Source: Myxococcaceae bacterium
GTDB taxonomy: Bacteria; Myxococcota; Myxococcia; Myxococcales; Myxococcaceae
Direction: 5' to 3'
Assembly: GCA_016793095.1 (NCBI GenBank)
Contig: JAEUJQ010000080.1
Location: forward strand, 39,168-103,167
Length of the DNA: 64,000 nucleotides
The notes under the pieces were generated by a model. That model saw only the letters and a list, made by a program, of their open reading frames with translations. It ran no database searches and was not told the origin of the DNA. The translations under genes were made by a program, and so were the position numbers. Shown here in pieces: positions 46,180 through 55,576 of this stretch (within the stretch, counting starts at the first letter, position 1; every line of letters starts with the position of its first letter).

Positions 46180-48294
46180 TCAGTCTTCGCGGTGATCGTG
46201 GTGCGGCCCACCCCACGGCCCGGGCCACGGCATCTCTGGCGGAATCAGGCCCGGCACCTTCACCTCGAGGAACCGGCTTCGCGTCAGCGCCCAGGGCGGG
46301 TCGCAGTTCTCACACAGGCCGGCGCCGCCCGGCAGGGTGTCCGTCATCAGCACCAGCCCGTCCGGCTTGATCTCGAAGGAGACCGGCGAGCCGCCGTCGG
46401 GGATCTCGCAGCGCCACAGGGGCTGAACCCGACCGGAGAGGAACCGTGACAGCGGGAACGCCTCGAGCGCCGCGTTGCCCTGCTCCGCGACGAGCCGGAG
46501 CGCTACCTGCGCGCCGCTCCAGCCCGCTCCACGCAGGCCGCTGCGGGAGCCCTCCCGGGCCTGCGAGACGAGCTGCACGCCCGCGTCGAGCCCCGGCTGC
46601 CTGAGCTCGACCTGCAGTCCCTTGGGGCCAGCGACCACCCAGTCCTGGGCGATGAGGCCCTCTCCAAAGGGGATCGAGAAGTCGTCGATGGCCACCCCGC
46701 GGGCCGCGTCGTAGATGCTGCGCCCCGCCTCGACGGTGATGAGGCCGCGGCCGGTCGCGATCTCCCCGCCCGGCATGTTGGGCACGAAGTGGCGCCACCG
46801 CCGCACGCCTGCCGGCGAGTACGAGACGATCACCGTGCCCGCCGCGTTCGGATCAGGCAGCGCCGGCGACACGTTCGCGCTCGGCGTGAAGGCGAAGAAG
46901 ATGTTCCCCTGGGGATCGGCCGCGACGCCGTACGAGTGGGGGTGGTTGCAGACCAGGAAGATCGGATCGTCGATGATGCGCGCCACCACCCGCTGGCCGT
47001 TCTGGTCCAGCACGACGAAGGAGAAGCGGCGGCAGTTGGTCTCCCGGCGCTCCTCGATGCGGCGCGACTCGAAGAGCACCCCGAGCCGCGTCGGCCCCAG
47101 GCCCACGAGCCGCGCGAGGAACGTCTCCCAGTCGGGCAGGGCGAGGGCGGGCAGATCGACCAGCACCTGCGAGTAGACCCACGCTGGTAGTCCGTTGCGG
47201 GCGCTCGACGCGGTCACACCCTGCGGCGGCGTGTCGGCGCACACCACGAGGTCGTTCCACGAGATGCAGCGACGCGAGGGCGCGGGCAGGCGTTGACCCG
47301 TCGGCGCCTGGACCATCGGGGCCGTGCCGAAGTAGCTCGACAGCACCACACCGCCGTCGTCGTCGAGGAAGACGTCGCTCCATTGATCTCCAACGCCGCC
47401 GTCCTGCGGCGGCTCCCCCAGGCTCCAGCGGACCTCGAGCGGCGCGGGGAGCGGCAGGACGCAGGCGTCGTCCTCACACCGGCCGGGGCCACGACACGGG
47501 CTCGCGGGCGCGCAGAGGTACCCATCGGGTGGATCGCGCTCGACGCACTGGCCGTTGAGGCAGATCTGCACGGACGTGCACGAGACGCTCCCCAGATCGC
47601 CGCAGCGCGTGCCATCGGGCACCGGTGCGCCCGCGCAGCCCGCGTCGGGCACGCAGACCCCCACGAGACAGGGCGACGGCGCGGGGCACTGTCGAGGGAG
47701 CGCCACGCAGCCGCGGACGGTCTCGCAGACGTCGATGGTGCACTGGTCGCCGTCGTCGCAGGCCACCGGTTGGCCCAGGCACTCGCCGTTCATGCAGCGC
47801 CCGTCTCGCAGGCAGCGGTCGGCGCCTCCGCACGCCAGCCCATCGGCGCGGGGTTCGATGAGACACTGGCTGGTGGCGCGATCGAAGCGCAGCGTCGCGC
47901 ACTCGCTCGCCTGGCCGCAGTCCGGTGGCTCGCGGAACTCCACCGAGAGCGGGACGGACGTCACCACCTGCTCGCCGAGCAACAGCGAGAGCTGCCCCTC
48001 GAACGGCCCGGGCTCGCCAGAGGTCGCGCTCACCAGCAGCTCGTTGTCGCCGGGCGCCAGGCTGAGGGCGGAGGGGGCCGAGAAGACCGCGCCGGTCACC
48101 GCGACGGCGATCTCCACCCCGGCGCGGGAGTCGTTGGTGACGGTGAGCGCGGTGCGGACGGTCGTCTGCGTCCAGGTGCGGCCGAGGTCGATGGCGCGGG
48201 GTGAGACGCGGAGGCTGGCCTCGACCGGGTTGACCGTCGTCGGCCGGCAGGTCGCCGCGGCCACACTGACGACCAGGATCCACGCGCGGCGCAC
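46180..48294 (-). CDS. Large Cys-containing surface lipoprotein
   Basis: The product is about 704 residues from the GTG at 48294, where a basic-hydrophobic leader ends in AAATC; a GTG at 48357 would add 21 residues and is possible. Residues about 20-120 form an Ig-like strand domain (VSPRAIDLGRTW). Residues about 120-270 are Cys-rich EGF-like or DUF4215-like repeats such as ACDDGDQCTIDVCE. The rest is a beta-propeller-like region with repeated short strands and DDDGGVVLSS-type turns. The C-terminus is His/Pro/Gly rich. No active site is evident. Confidence 0.8.
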   Translation of the reverse strand: MRRAWILVVSVAAATCRPTTVNPVEASLRVSPRAIDLGRTWTQTTVRTALTVTNDSRAGVEIAVAVTGAVFSAPSALSLAPGDNELLVSATSGEPGPFEGQLSLLLGEQVVTSVPLSVEFREPPDCGQASECATLRFDRATSQCLIEPRADGLACGGADRCLRDGRCMNGECLGQPVACDDGDQCTIDVCETVRGCVALPRQCPAPSPCLVGVCVPDAGCAGAPVPDGTRCGDLGSVSCTSVQICLNGQCVERDPPDGYLCAPASPCRGPGRCEDDACVLPLPAPLEVRWSLGEPPQDGGVGDQWSDVFLDDDGGVVLSSYFGTAPMVQAPTGQRLPAPSRRCISWNDLVVCADTPPQGVTASSARNGLPAWVYSQVLVDLPALALPDWETFLARLVGLGPTRLGVLFESRRIEERRETNCRRFSFVVLDQNGQRVVARIIDDPIFLVCNHPHSYGVAADPQGNIFFAFTPSANVSPALPDPNAAGTVIVSYSPAGVRRWRHFVPNMPGGEIATGRGLITVEAGRSIYDAARGVAIDDFSIPFGEGLIAQDWVVAGPKGLQVELRQPGLDAGVQLVSQAREGSRSGLRGAGWSGAQVALRLVAEQGNAALEAFPLSRFLSGRVQPLWRCEIPDGGSPVSFEIKPDGLVLMTDTLPGGAGLCENCDPPWALTRSRFLEVKVPGLIPPEMPWPGPWGGPHHDHRED

Positions 48295-48400
48295 GGGCGC
48301 AAGAGACCACACCGCGCCGAGCAGGTGTAGCGAGCGCGCTCTCGAATGGGCGGTCACGCCGGTTGCGATGGGCGACGTGGTGGCCTATGCGCCCCCCACC

Positions 48401-49453
48401 ATGATCAATCCCCTGCGTGTCGTCCTCTTCGCGGCCCTCAGCGCCAGCCTGTTCGCCTGCCCCAACAACGCCACCAAGGCGCCCGCCGGTGGCGGCGGCG
48501 GAGTGCAGCTGGTCTCGAGCGAGAACCCGGACGTGGTCCTCGCGAAGCTGAACGGCAAGGACATCAAGCTCAAGGACGTCGACGAGGTGGTCGGCGCGCA
48601 GATCAAGGATCTCGACAAGAAGAAGTTCGAGGCCCGCAAGCAGGGGCTCGAGCAGCTCATCGTCCAGACGCTCGTGCGCGAGGCGGCCGCGAAGGAAGGG
48701 AAGACCGAGGAGCAGTTCCTCAAGGCGAACATCGACGAGAAGCTGCCCGCCCCGGCCGACGCCGAGATCCAGAAGGTGTTCGAGGAGAACAAGGCGCAGA
48801 TGCCGCCGGGCTCGACGATCGAGTCGATGCGCCCGCAGATCATCGGCTTCCTCCAGCAGAACCAGAAGCGCGACGTGGCGATGAAGCTGTTCGGTGATCT
48901 GCGCGCCAAGGCCCAGGTGCAGGTGCTGCTCTCGGAGCCCCGCGTCACGGTCGAGGCGAAGGGCCCCTCGAAGGGCGCCGCGGCGGCGAAGGTCACCATC
49001 GTCGAGTTCTCGGACTACCAGTGCCCGTTCTGCAGCAAGGCCGAGCCGAGCGTGGACGAGGTGATGAAGAACTACTCGGACAAGGTGAAGGTGGTGTTCC
49101 GCCACTTCCCCCTCGACTTCCACGAGAAGGCCGGGAAGGCTGCCGAGGCCGCCGCCTGCGCTGACGACCAGGGCAAGTTCTGGGAGTTCCACAAGGTGCT
49201 CTTCGCGAACCAGGGCGCCCTCGACGTGGCCGATCTCAAGACGCACGCGAAGACGGTGGGCCTCGACGCGGCGAAGTTCGACGCCTGCCTCGACGGCGGG
49301 GGCAAGAAGGCGCTGGTGGACGCCGACATGGCCGCGGGCCGCGCCGCAGGGGTGAACGGCACGCCGGCGTTCTTCATCAACGGCATCCTGATCTCCGGCG
49401 CGCAGCCGTACGAGAAGTTCAAGGAGATCATCGACGGCGAGCTCACGCGCTGA
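48401..49453 (+). CDS. DsbA-like thioredoxin-fold lipoprotein with SurA-like N-domain
   Basis: The 350-residue product starts with a lipoprotein leader ending LFAC (Cys20) and a Gly-rich linker. Residues about 40-170 look like the SurA/parvulin N-terminal domain (VVLAKLNGKDIKLKDVDEV ... FLKANIDEKL). Residues about 185-350 form a thioredoxin fold with the active-site CPFC (C208, C211) and the cis-proline loop GVNGTPAF. It should act in periplasmic thiol-disulphide exchange, coupled to chaperone binding. It ends one base before pyrF. Confidence 0.88.
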   Translation: MINPLRVVLFAALSASLFACPNNATKAPAGGGGGVQLVSSENPDVVLAKLNGKDIKLKDVDEVVGAQIKDLDKKKFEARKQGLEQLIVQTLVREAAAKEGKTEEQFLKANIDEKLPAPADAEIQKVFEENKAQMPPGSTIESMRPQIIGFLQQNQKRDVAMKLFGDLRAKAQVQVLLSEPRVTVEAKGPSKGAAAAKVTIVEFSDYQCPFCSKAEPSVDEVMKNYSDKVKVVFRHFPLDFHEKAGKAAEAAACADDQGKFWEFHKVLFANQGALDVADLKTHAKTVGLDAAKFDACLDGGGKKALVDADMAAGRAAGVNGTPAFFINGILISGAQPYEKFKEIIDGELTR

Positions 49454-49454
49454 C

Positions 49455-50183
49455 GTGACTGGTCCTGCAGCCCGTGACGCGCTGGCGCTGGCGGCCGATC
49501 TGTCGCTGGCTGAGGCCGTGCCGCTGTACGACGAGGTCCGCGCGCACGTCGGAGTGGTGAAGGTGGGCCTGTCGCTCTTCGTCGAGCACGGGCCCGCCGC
49601 GGTGAAGGCCTTCACGTCGAAGGGCGCTCGGGTCTTCCTCGATCTGAAGCTCCACGACATCCCCAACACGGTGGAGCTCGCCGCGAAGGCGGCGGGATCG
49701 CTGGGCGTCTCGTACCTGACCGTGCACGCGAGCGGGGGCGAGCACATGGTGCGGGCGGCGGTCGAGGGAGCGAAGGCTGGCGCGAGGACGGCCGGCGTGA
49801 CCGCACCGGTGGTCCTCGCGGTGACGGTGCTGACGTCGATGGACGATCCGACGCTCCAGTCCGTGGGCGTCGAAGATCCACCGCTGCTGCAGGTCGAGCG
49901 GCTCGCGGCGCTCGCGGCGAAGGCTGGCGCGGGCGGGCTGGTCTGTTCGGCGCGAGAGGTCGCAGAGGTGCGCCGAGTGGTGGGCCCGTCGCTCACGCTC
50001 TGCACTCCGGGGATCCGCCCGAAGGGCACGGCGAGCAACGACCAGGCGCGCGTCGAGACCCCTTCGGCGGCCATCTCGGCCGGCGCGAGCCTGCTCGTCG
50101 TGGGAAGGCCGATCACCCAGGCGAAGGATCGACTGGCTGCTGCGAAGGCGCTCCACGACGAGGTCGCTGGCGCCCTGGGCTGA
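49455..50183 (+). CDS. pyrF: Orotidine 5'-phosphate decarboxylase
   Basis: The 242-residue product converts orotidine 5'-phosphate to UMP, the last step of pyrimidine synthesis. The active-site DLKLHDIPNT motif (with the Asp/Lys tetrad) and PGIRPKG phosphate loop are both present. The start is GTG, one base after the previous gene's stop. The gene stands apart from the other pyr genes. Confidence 0.93.
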   Translation: MTGPAARDALALAADLSLAEAVPLYDEVRAHVGVVKVGLSLFVEHGPAAVKAFTSKGARVFLDLKLHDIPNTVELAAKAAGSLGVSYLTVHASGGEHMVRAAVEGAKAGARTAGVTAPVVLAVTVLTSMDDPTLQSVGVEDPPLLQVERLAALAAKAGAGGLVCSAREVAEVRRVVGPSLTLCTPGIRPKGTASNDQARVETPSAAISAGASLLVVGRPITQAKDRLAAAKALHDEVAGALG

Positions 50184-50443
50184 CGTGGCGCCGTCGTCGT
50201 CAAAGCGCAAGCGGCGCTGCGCAAGTACGCGGGCCCTTCTTCACCGCGCCGTCGAGCGAGAAGCGCGCGTCCTCCGTCGGCAGAGGTGTGCGAGGCGTCG
50301 GCGCTCGCGGCCCTGCCGTCGCTGGCGCATGACGGAGAGCGCAGGCGAGGGTCGGTGCTGGGTTGACGTGCACGGCGGGGCAGGCGACGGCTCTCCTGCA
50401 CCGGAGCGAACCGCGCAGCCGAACGCTGCAGGTCCGAAGCGCT

Positions 50444-51481
50444 TCAGCCCCGCTTCCGCATGCGTGGCGCGAGCACGCGCAGCCGCGCCGAGGGCTCCCT
50501 GAACCGCCGGTACCAGCGCGTCGGCGTCGTCAGCGCGAAGAACCTGTTCACCCGCGGCGCCCCGAGCCAGGCCCACCATGCTCGCGTGAGCGGCGGCAGT
50601 CCGACGACCGAGAGCACGAGCGACGCCACCGAGGCCCCGACCCACGCGAGCGGCGACGCGGCCCCCAGCCACGGCACTGCCGCGAAGGGGACCAGGGACA
50701 GCAGCGTGGTGACCAGCCCCCAGGACCAGCTCGCCTCGATGGCGCGCTGGGGGCAGAAGGCCATGCACCGCATGCAGCTCGTACACGCGGTGGACCACTC
50801 CGGCCGCGCCGGCTGGCCCTGCATCGTGATCGCGCCGACGGGGCAGGCGAGGGCGCACTGCCCGCAGCTCGAGCACGCCTTCGTGGAGAAGAAGTACAGA
50901 CCCAGGAGCCGCGACGCGATCAGCAGGTAGAGCAGCGACACCGGCGCGAGCGCGAGCCCGCCGATCAGCTCCCACGCCAGGTTGAGGGTGAGCCAGCGCC
51001 GGCCTCCCGCTCGGACCACCGCGCTGAAGCGCTGCACCTGCGGCTCGCTGTGCTCGAGCACCGCCTTCACCGCGCGAGGGGAGAGCCCCGGGTGAAGGCT
51101 CATCCAGTTGGACGGCATGTTGACCGACCGCGCGCCCCTCACCCGGTAGCCGCGTACGGCCAGGGCCAGCGCGATCAAGAACGGCGCCGTGCCGGCGAGC
51201 CCCGGCGGGTGCCACCGGCCGAGCGGAATGCCTGCGCGTGTGCACAGCACGGCCGCACGACGCCCGCCTCCACGGGGAAGCGCCGACACGAAGCGCACCA
51301 CCTCCCACGGCGCCGTGAAGCCGTGAGTGGGAGACGCGATCAGCAGCAGCGCGTCGGCGCGCAGGGTCGCGGCCGCAGGATCTTCCAGCATGCGCACGTC
51401 GCCGTCGTCGCCCGCGAACCATCGGGCCGCGCGCAGCGAGTTGCCGGTGCCGCTGAACACCCGCGCGTCCACCCGCTGCAT
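50444..51481 (-). CDS. EFR1-type flavodoxin/ferredoxin membrane protein
   Basis: The 345-residue product starts with a flavodoxin-like domain (residues 1-150) whose FSGTGNS binds FMN phosphate. Two [4Fe-4S] ferredoxin motifs follow: CSSCGQCALACP and CTSCMRCMAFCP. Hydrophobic helices precede and follow the clusters. EFR1-type proteins move electrons, but their partners are unknown. The ATG overlaps the stop of the small membrane protein upstream (ATGA), and the frame before it is the antisense of other genes. Confidence 0.85.
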   Translation of the reverse strand: MQRVDARVFSGTGNSLRAARWFAGDDGDVRMLEDPAAATLRADALLLIASPTHGFTAPWEVVRFVSALPRGGGRRAAVLCTRAGIPLGRWHPPGLAGTAPFLIALALAVRGYRVRGARSVNMPSNWMSLHPGLSPRAVKAVLEHSEPQVQRFSAVVRAGGRRWLTLNLAWELIGGLALAPVSLLYLLIASRLLGLYFFSTKACSSCGQCALACPVGAITMQGQPARPEWSTACTSCMRCMAFCPQRAIEASWSWGLVTTLLSLVPFAAVPWLGAASPLAWVGASVASLVLSVVGLPPLTRAWWAWLGAPRVNRFFALTTPTRWYRRFREPSARLRVLAPRMRKRG

Positions 51482-51933
51482 CACCGCACCTGCTCGCGGC
51501 GACGGTCCTTCTCGCAGAACTCCATCACCGCCTGCAGCAGCCGCCCGCACGCCTGGGGATCCCGGGCGTGCCGCTCGTTGCAGTTGGCGACGCTCCACGT
51601 GGCGGCGGCCATCAGCTCACTCATCGCCGGCACGTGCTCGCAGAAGTCAGGCCGCGCGAGCGTGTTCTCGAGGCAGGTGCGCAGGAACACCTTCTGCTCG
51701 GCCTGCGCGATGAAGCCGTCGGCCGCCTCGAGGCGCTCGAGCGACTTCGTCACGCAGCCGTCGGCGTCGGTGGTGGCGCCGAACGCCTTCGCCTCGGCCA
51801 TGATGCGCTGGCCGTCCGCACGCAGCTGGTCCTTGTTGGCGCCGAACCACCACGCGATCCCGCCGACGCCCAGGCCGCACAGCCCCGCGAGGGCGAGCAG
51901 CACCACCAGCACGACCTTCAACCACTTCGGCAT
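51481..51933 (-). CDS. Small membrane-anchored protein (150 aa)
   Basis: The product starts MPKWLKVVLVVLLALAGLCG, a single N-terminal membrane helix, followed by a helical, Cys-containing soluble domain probably facing the periplasm. Six cysteines in that domain could form disulphides. No family is recognised. It sits 11 bases after moaA and overlaps the EFR1 start. Confidence 0.72.
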   Translation of the reverse strand: MPKWLKVVLVVLLALAGLCGLGVGGIAWWFGANKDQLRADGQRIMAEAKAFGATTDADGCVTKSLERLEAADGFIAQAEQKVFLRTCLENTLARPDFCEHVPAMSELMAAATWSVANCNERHARDPQACGRLLQAVMEFCEKDRRREQVR

Positions 51934-51944
51934 CGGCCCCCCGG

Positions 51945-52964
51945 TCACCCTCCGCGGGTGTGCATCTCGAGGCGGGGCTCTTCGCGCAGCACGGCCGCGG
52001 GCGCCAGGGGGCCCCGATCGAGAAGGGCGAGCCGCTGCTCCGCGCCACGATCACCTCGCCCGAGCCAGCGCTCACGAACGAGGGCCTCCAGCGCCGGCCC
52101 GTCGCCGCGCCGCAGGGGCGTCTTCAGATCGAGCCCCGCGGTCGCGTACAGACAGGTGAAGAGGGTGCCATCGGCGGTGAGGCGGGCCCGGTCGCACGCC
52201 CCACAGAAGGGCTGCGTCGTCGAGGCGATGATCCCGAACGCGCGGCCGTCGCGCAGCCGGAAGCGCTCAGCAGGCGCCGAGCCTCGACCCGCGAGCGGCT
52301 CGAGCTCACCGAGCTGGGTCGCCAGCCGCTGCAGCAGCTCGGCGCGCGAGACCACGTCTTCCTGCCGCCAGCGGGTGGCGCCGCCCACGTCCATGTACTC
52401 GATGAAGCGAAGCTCGGCGCCCAGGCGAGCCGCGAAGTCGAGCAGCGGCACCAGCTCGTCGTCGTTGACGCCCCGCATCACCACCGTGTCCAGCTTGAGC
52501 GGGAAGCCCACCCGAGCGGCCTCGGCGAGTCCGTCGAGCACGGCCTGGTGAGTGTCCCGTCCCGTGAGCTGGCGGAAGCGGGTTGCCTCGAGCGTGTCGA
52601 GCGAGACGGTCAGCCGGTGAAGCCCCGCCTGCCGCAAGGCCGCCGCGAGCGGCCCCAACAGCACGCCGTTGGTGGTGAGTGACAGATCACGAAGCCAGGG
52701 CTTCTGCGCCAGCAGGCCGATCAGCACCGGCAGCTCTCGCCGGACCAGCGGCTCTCCGCCCGTCACCCGCAGCGCCTCGACGCCCGCGGCCGCGAACGCC
52801 TCGACCAGCTCCGAGGTCTCCTCGAAGGACAGCAGGTGATCGCTCGGCAGCCACCGGTAGTTCTCCTCGGGCATGCAGTACTTGCAGCGCAGGTTGCAGC
52901 GATCGGTGACGGACAGGCGCAGGCTGCGCAGCGGTCTCCCGAAGGTGTCTCGCGCGCCGTTCAC
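51945..52964 (-). CDS. moaA: GTP 3',8-cyclase (molybdenum cofactor synthesis)
   Basis: The 339-residue product is a radical SAM enzyme. The SAM cluster is C23, C27 and C30 in CNLRCKYC, and the second cluster is bound by C-x2-C-x13-C near the C-terminus (CGACDRARLTADGTLFTC). It performs the first step of molybdopterin synthesis from GTP. The last part departs from the usual GG end, finishing GG after a Leu/Arg-rich stretch. It starts at a GTG, one base after the HD-GYP stop. Confidence 0.95.
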   Translation of the reverse strand: MNGARDTFGRPLRSLRLSVTDRCNLRCKYCMPEENYRWLPSDHLLSFEETSELVEAFAAAGVEALRVTGGEPLVRRELPVLIGLLAQKPWLRDLSLTTNGVLLGPLAAALRQAGLHRLTVSLDTLEATRFRQLTGRDTHQAVLDGLAEAARVGFPLKLDTVVMRGVNDDELVPLLDFAARLGAELRFIEYMDVGGATRWRQEDVVSRAELLQRLATQLGELEPLAGRGSAPAERFRLRDGRAFGIIASTTQPFCGACDRARLTADGTLFTCLYATAGLDLKTPLRRGDGPALEALVRERWLGRGDRGAEQRLALLDRGPLAPAAVLREEPRLEMHTRGG

Positions 52965-52965
52965 G

Positions 52966-54129
52966 TCAGTGGTGGGTTGGACCCGGCTCGCCTTCGGGAG
53001 GGTTCATCGACGCCGCCGGGAGGCCGTGGGAGGGCGTCATCTGAGAGGCCTCACGGGCGCGGCGCCGCGCCGTCATGTCTTCCTTGATGCGGATGAGCCC
53101 CTGCTCGCCGATCGCGTTGAACGCCTTCACCACCTCGGGATCGAACTGCGAGCCAGAGCATCGGGTGATCTCGGCGACCGCGTTGGCGAACGTCGTGCCG
53201 CGTCGGTACGGGCGATCGCTCGTCATCGCGTCGAGCGTGTCGGCGACCGCGAAGACGCGCGCGCCGATGTGGATCTCGTTGGCCTTCAGGTTGCGTGGGT
53301 AACCGCGACCGTCGAAGCGCTCCTGGTGCGAGAGCACGATGCTCGCGGGCACTGAGAGGAAGGGGATCGGCTGGATCATGTTGAAGCCGATGTCGGGGTG
53401 CTTGCGCATCTCGACCCACTCGTCGGGCGTCAGCGCGCCGGGCTTGAGCAGCACCGCGTCTGGCACGCCGATCTTCCCGATGTCGTGCAGCAGCGCGCCG
53501 CGGCCGATCTCCTCGAGCTCAGCGCCCTTGATGCCGAGCTGGGTGGCGATGGCGACGGTGTACTCGACGACGCGCACCGAGTGATCGCTCGTCTCGTGCT
53601 CGCGGGCGTCGAGGGCCGAGACCAGCGCCATCAGCGTGTTCTCGTAGGTGACGCTGATGTCCTTGAGGGCCTTGCGCAGCTCGGTGGTGCGGTCGCGCAC
53701 TTTCCGCTCGAGCTTCTTCTGGTACTTCTTGCGCGCCAGCTCGATGCGGCGCTTCGCGAGCGCGCGCTCGATCGAGCGGATCAGATCGGTCAGCTTCGGC
53801 GGCTTGAGCAGGTAGTCCACCGCGCCGCGGCGCAGGCAATCGACGGCCGACTCGGTGTCTCCGTAGCCCGTCAGCATGATGATGGACGTGTCGGGGTGCT
53901 TCTCGCGGAAGGCCTCGAGCAACCACAACCCGTCCTTCCCCGGCATCTTCATGTCGGAGATGACGAGGGGCGTGTCGTCGCGCTCGGCCATGTCGAGGGC
54001 CATCTCGGCGCCCGACGCGGTGTCGCAGTGGTAGCCCTCCTCCCTCAGCAGGACCGAGATGACGTCTCGAACGGACTCGTCATCATCGACGATGAGGATC
54101 CGGGCGGGAGGGGGCGGGAGTGCTTCCAC
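52966..54129 (-). CDS. Response regulator with HD-GYP phosphodiesterase domain
   Basis: The 387-residue product has a receiver domain (DD at 15-17, phospho-acceptor D59 in ISDMKMPG), a coiled-coil linker (about 125-165) and an HD-GYP domain with HDIGKIG and the ERFDGRGYP loop. HD-GYP proteins hydrolyse the second messenger cyclic di-GMP. All the metal-binding elements appear intact. The GTG at 54129 is the likely start. The cognate kinase is not next to it. Confidence 0.9.
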   Translation of the reverse strand: MEALPPPPARILIVDDDESVRDVISVLLREEGYHCDTASGAEMALDMAERDDTPLVISDMKMPGKDGLWLLEAFREKHPDTSIIMLTGYGDTESAVDCLRRGAVDYLLKPPKLTDLIRSIERALAKRRIELARKKYQKKLERKVRDRTTELRKALKDISVTYENTLMALVSALDAREHETSDHSVRVVEYTVAIATQLGIKGAELEEIGRGALLHDIGKIGVPDAVLLKPGALTPDEWVEMRKHPDIGFNMIQPIPFLSVPASIVLSHQERFDGRGYPRNLKANEIHIGARVFAVADTLDAMTSDRPYRRGTTFANAVAEITRCSGSQFDPEVVKAFNAIGEQGLIRIKEDMTARRRAREASQMTPSHGLPAASMNPPEGEPGPTHH

Positions 54130-54185
54130 GATGGGGAAATCTGTCGAAACGGGGGCCTGAAATCCAGCGCGACGCAGCGGCGCCG

Positions 54186-55286
54186 TCAACCGCCTGAAAA
54201 CCGTGCTGGACGGAAGGGCCGAAGATCCATAGCGGGGCGGTCCCCGCGCACGAGCTGGCCGATCAGCCTCGCGGTGATGGGCGCGAGCAGAATCCCGTTG
54301 CGATAGTGGCCGCTGGCGATCAGCAGGCCAGGGCGATGGCCGGTGCCCAGCAGCGGCAGCCCGTCCTCGGTCCACGGCCGCAGCCCTGCCCAGAAGCCCG
54401 CGACCGAGGCGCCCTCGAGGCGAGGACACGCACGGGTCGCCTGGGTCAGCACCGACGCGAGGCCAGCGGCCGTCACCCGCTTGTCGAAGCCCACCAGCTC
54501 CACGGTGGTGCCGCAGACGACGTGCCCGTCCGCGCGAGGCACGACGTAGCCGAGGCCGGACTTGAGCACGTGCTTCAGCGGCGACGCGCCGAGGGCGAGC
54601 TCGACCAGCTGGCCCCGCGCAGGCTTGAGGTGGCGCTCGTCGACGCCGACGCCGGGGAGCAGCGAGGTCCACGCGCCCGCCGCCACGATGGTCAGCTCGG
54701 CGCGCAGCTCGCCGCTGTCGTGGCGAATGCCGGCGACGGTGCCCTGTTCGTCGAGCAGCCCCGCGACGCCGACCGAGGTGAACCGTACCCCTCGCCTCAG
54801 CGCGGTCGCGGTCAGCGCCTGCATCAGCTTGCGGGGATCGACCTGGTGATCGTCCGGGAAGTGCGCCGCCGCCACGACCTCCGGTGAGACGTTGGGCTCG
54901 AGCGCCCGCACCTCGCCTCCAGAGAGCAGCGCCGCGCGGAGGCCCGCCGCCTGCTGCCACGCCACCGTCGCCTCGAGCTCGTGGGCCTGCGCCTCGGTGA
55001 AGGCCAGCTGCAGCGCCCCGGACTCGAGGTAGCCGGTCTCGACGCCGGACTCCGCGGTGAGCGCCTTGACCCAGGCGGGGTAGAGCCCCCGGCTGCGGAG
55101 GGAGAGATCGAGCATCGGGCCCGGCGCCTGCGCCTCGAGCTGTGGCGCGAGCATGCCCGCGGCCGCCGTGGACGCCTCGGCCCCGGGGATCGACCGCTCG
55201 AGCACCGTCACCTCGAGGCCCGCGGCGACCAGCTCGCACGCGATCGCCGTCCCCATCACGCCGCCGCCGACGATCACCACCTTCAT
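54186..55286 (-). CDS. thiO: Glycine oxidase ThiO-type flavoprotein
   Basis: The 366-residue product starts MKVVIVGGGVMG, the FAD-binding GxGxxG loop, and holds the amino-acid oxidase (DAO) pattern through to GHYRNGILLAPITA near the end. ThiO makes iminoglycine for the thiazole ring of thiamine. The other thi genes are not adjacent, so another amino-acid substrate is possible. The stop of the 47-residue membrane peptide overlaps its ATG (ATGA). Confidence 0.85.
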   Translation of the reverse strand: MKVVIVGGGVMGTAIACELVAAGLEVTVLERSIPGAEASTAAAGMLAPQLEAQAPGPMLDLSLRSRGLYPAWVKALTAESGVETGYLESGALQLAFTEAQAHELEATVAWQQAAGLRAALLSGGEVRALEPNVSPEVVAAAHFPDDHQVDPRKLMQALTATALRRGVRFTSVGVAGLLDEQGTVAGIRHDSGELRAELTIVAAGAWTSLLPGVGVDERHLKPARGQLVELALGASPLKHVLKSGLGYVVPRADGHVVCGTTVELVGFDKRVTAAGLASVLTQATRACPRLEGASVAGFWAGLRPWTEDGLPLLGTGHRPGLLIASGHYRNGILLAPITARLIGQLVRGDRPAMDLRPFRPARFSGG

Positions 55287-55426
55287 GGAGCACCTCCGTC
55301 CAGCAGCACCACCGGCGTGAGCGTGAGCGCGTGTCTTTGTCGGTGCTGCGTCTGCCACCAGAACCACCCGAAGGAGAGCAGGGTGAGCACCATCAGCACG
55401 ATCGTCCTGGTCGGGAAGCGCTGCAC
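55283..55426 (-). CDS. 47-residue single-pass membrane peptide
   Basis: A short frame from a GTG at 55426 encodes VQRFPTRTIVLMVLTLLSFG followed by WFWW and a polar end DGGAP. It has one membrane helix with an aromatic interface. The TGA overlaps the thiO ATG by four bases, which argues that it is translated. A start at an internal ATG would shorten it. Function is unknown. Confidence 0.55.
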   Translation of the reverse strand: MQRFPTRTIVLMVLTLLSFGWFWWQTQHRQRHALTLTPVVLLDGGAP

Positions 55427-55576
55427 GAACCGCCTCTTCTCACGCGCGCGGGCCCCGGTTGCCAGCAGAAGCGTTCATGGGCCGGGCAGCTGCGCCGGAG
55501 GCTGCACGACAGGCTTGCGAACGATCACCCGTGCGCCTACTCACCCGACGAACTTCTTTCTCTCGTGGAGGGTGAC

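Noticed and set aside
50184..50443. Coding sequence in the gap after pyrF
   Set aside because: Short Arg/Ser/Pro-rich frames only, with no ribosome site or domain; I see nothing assignable.
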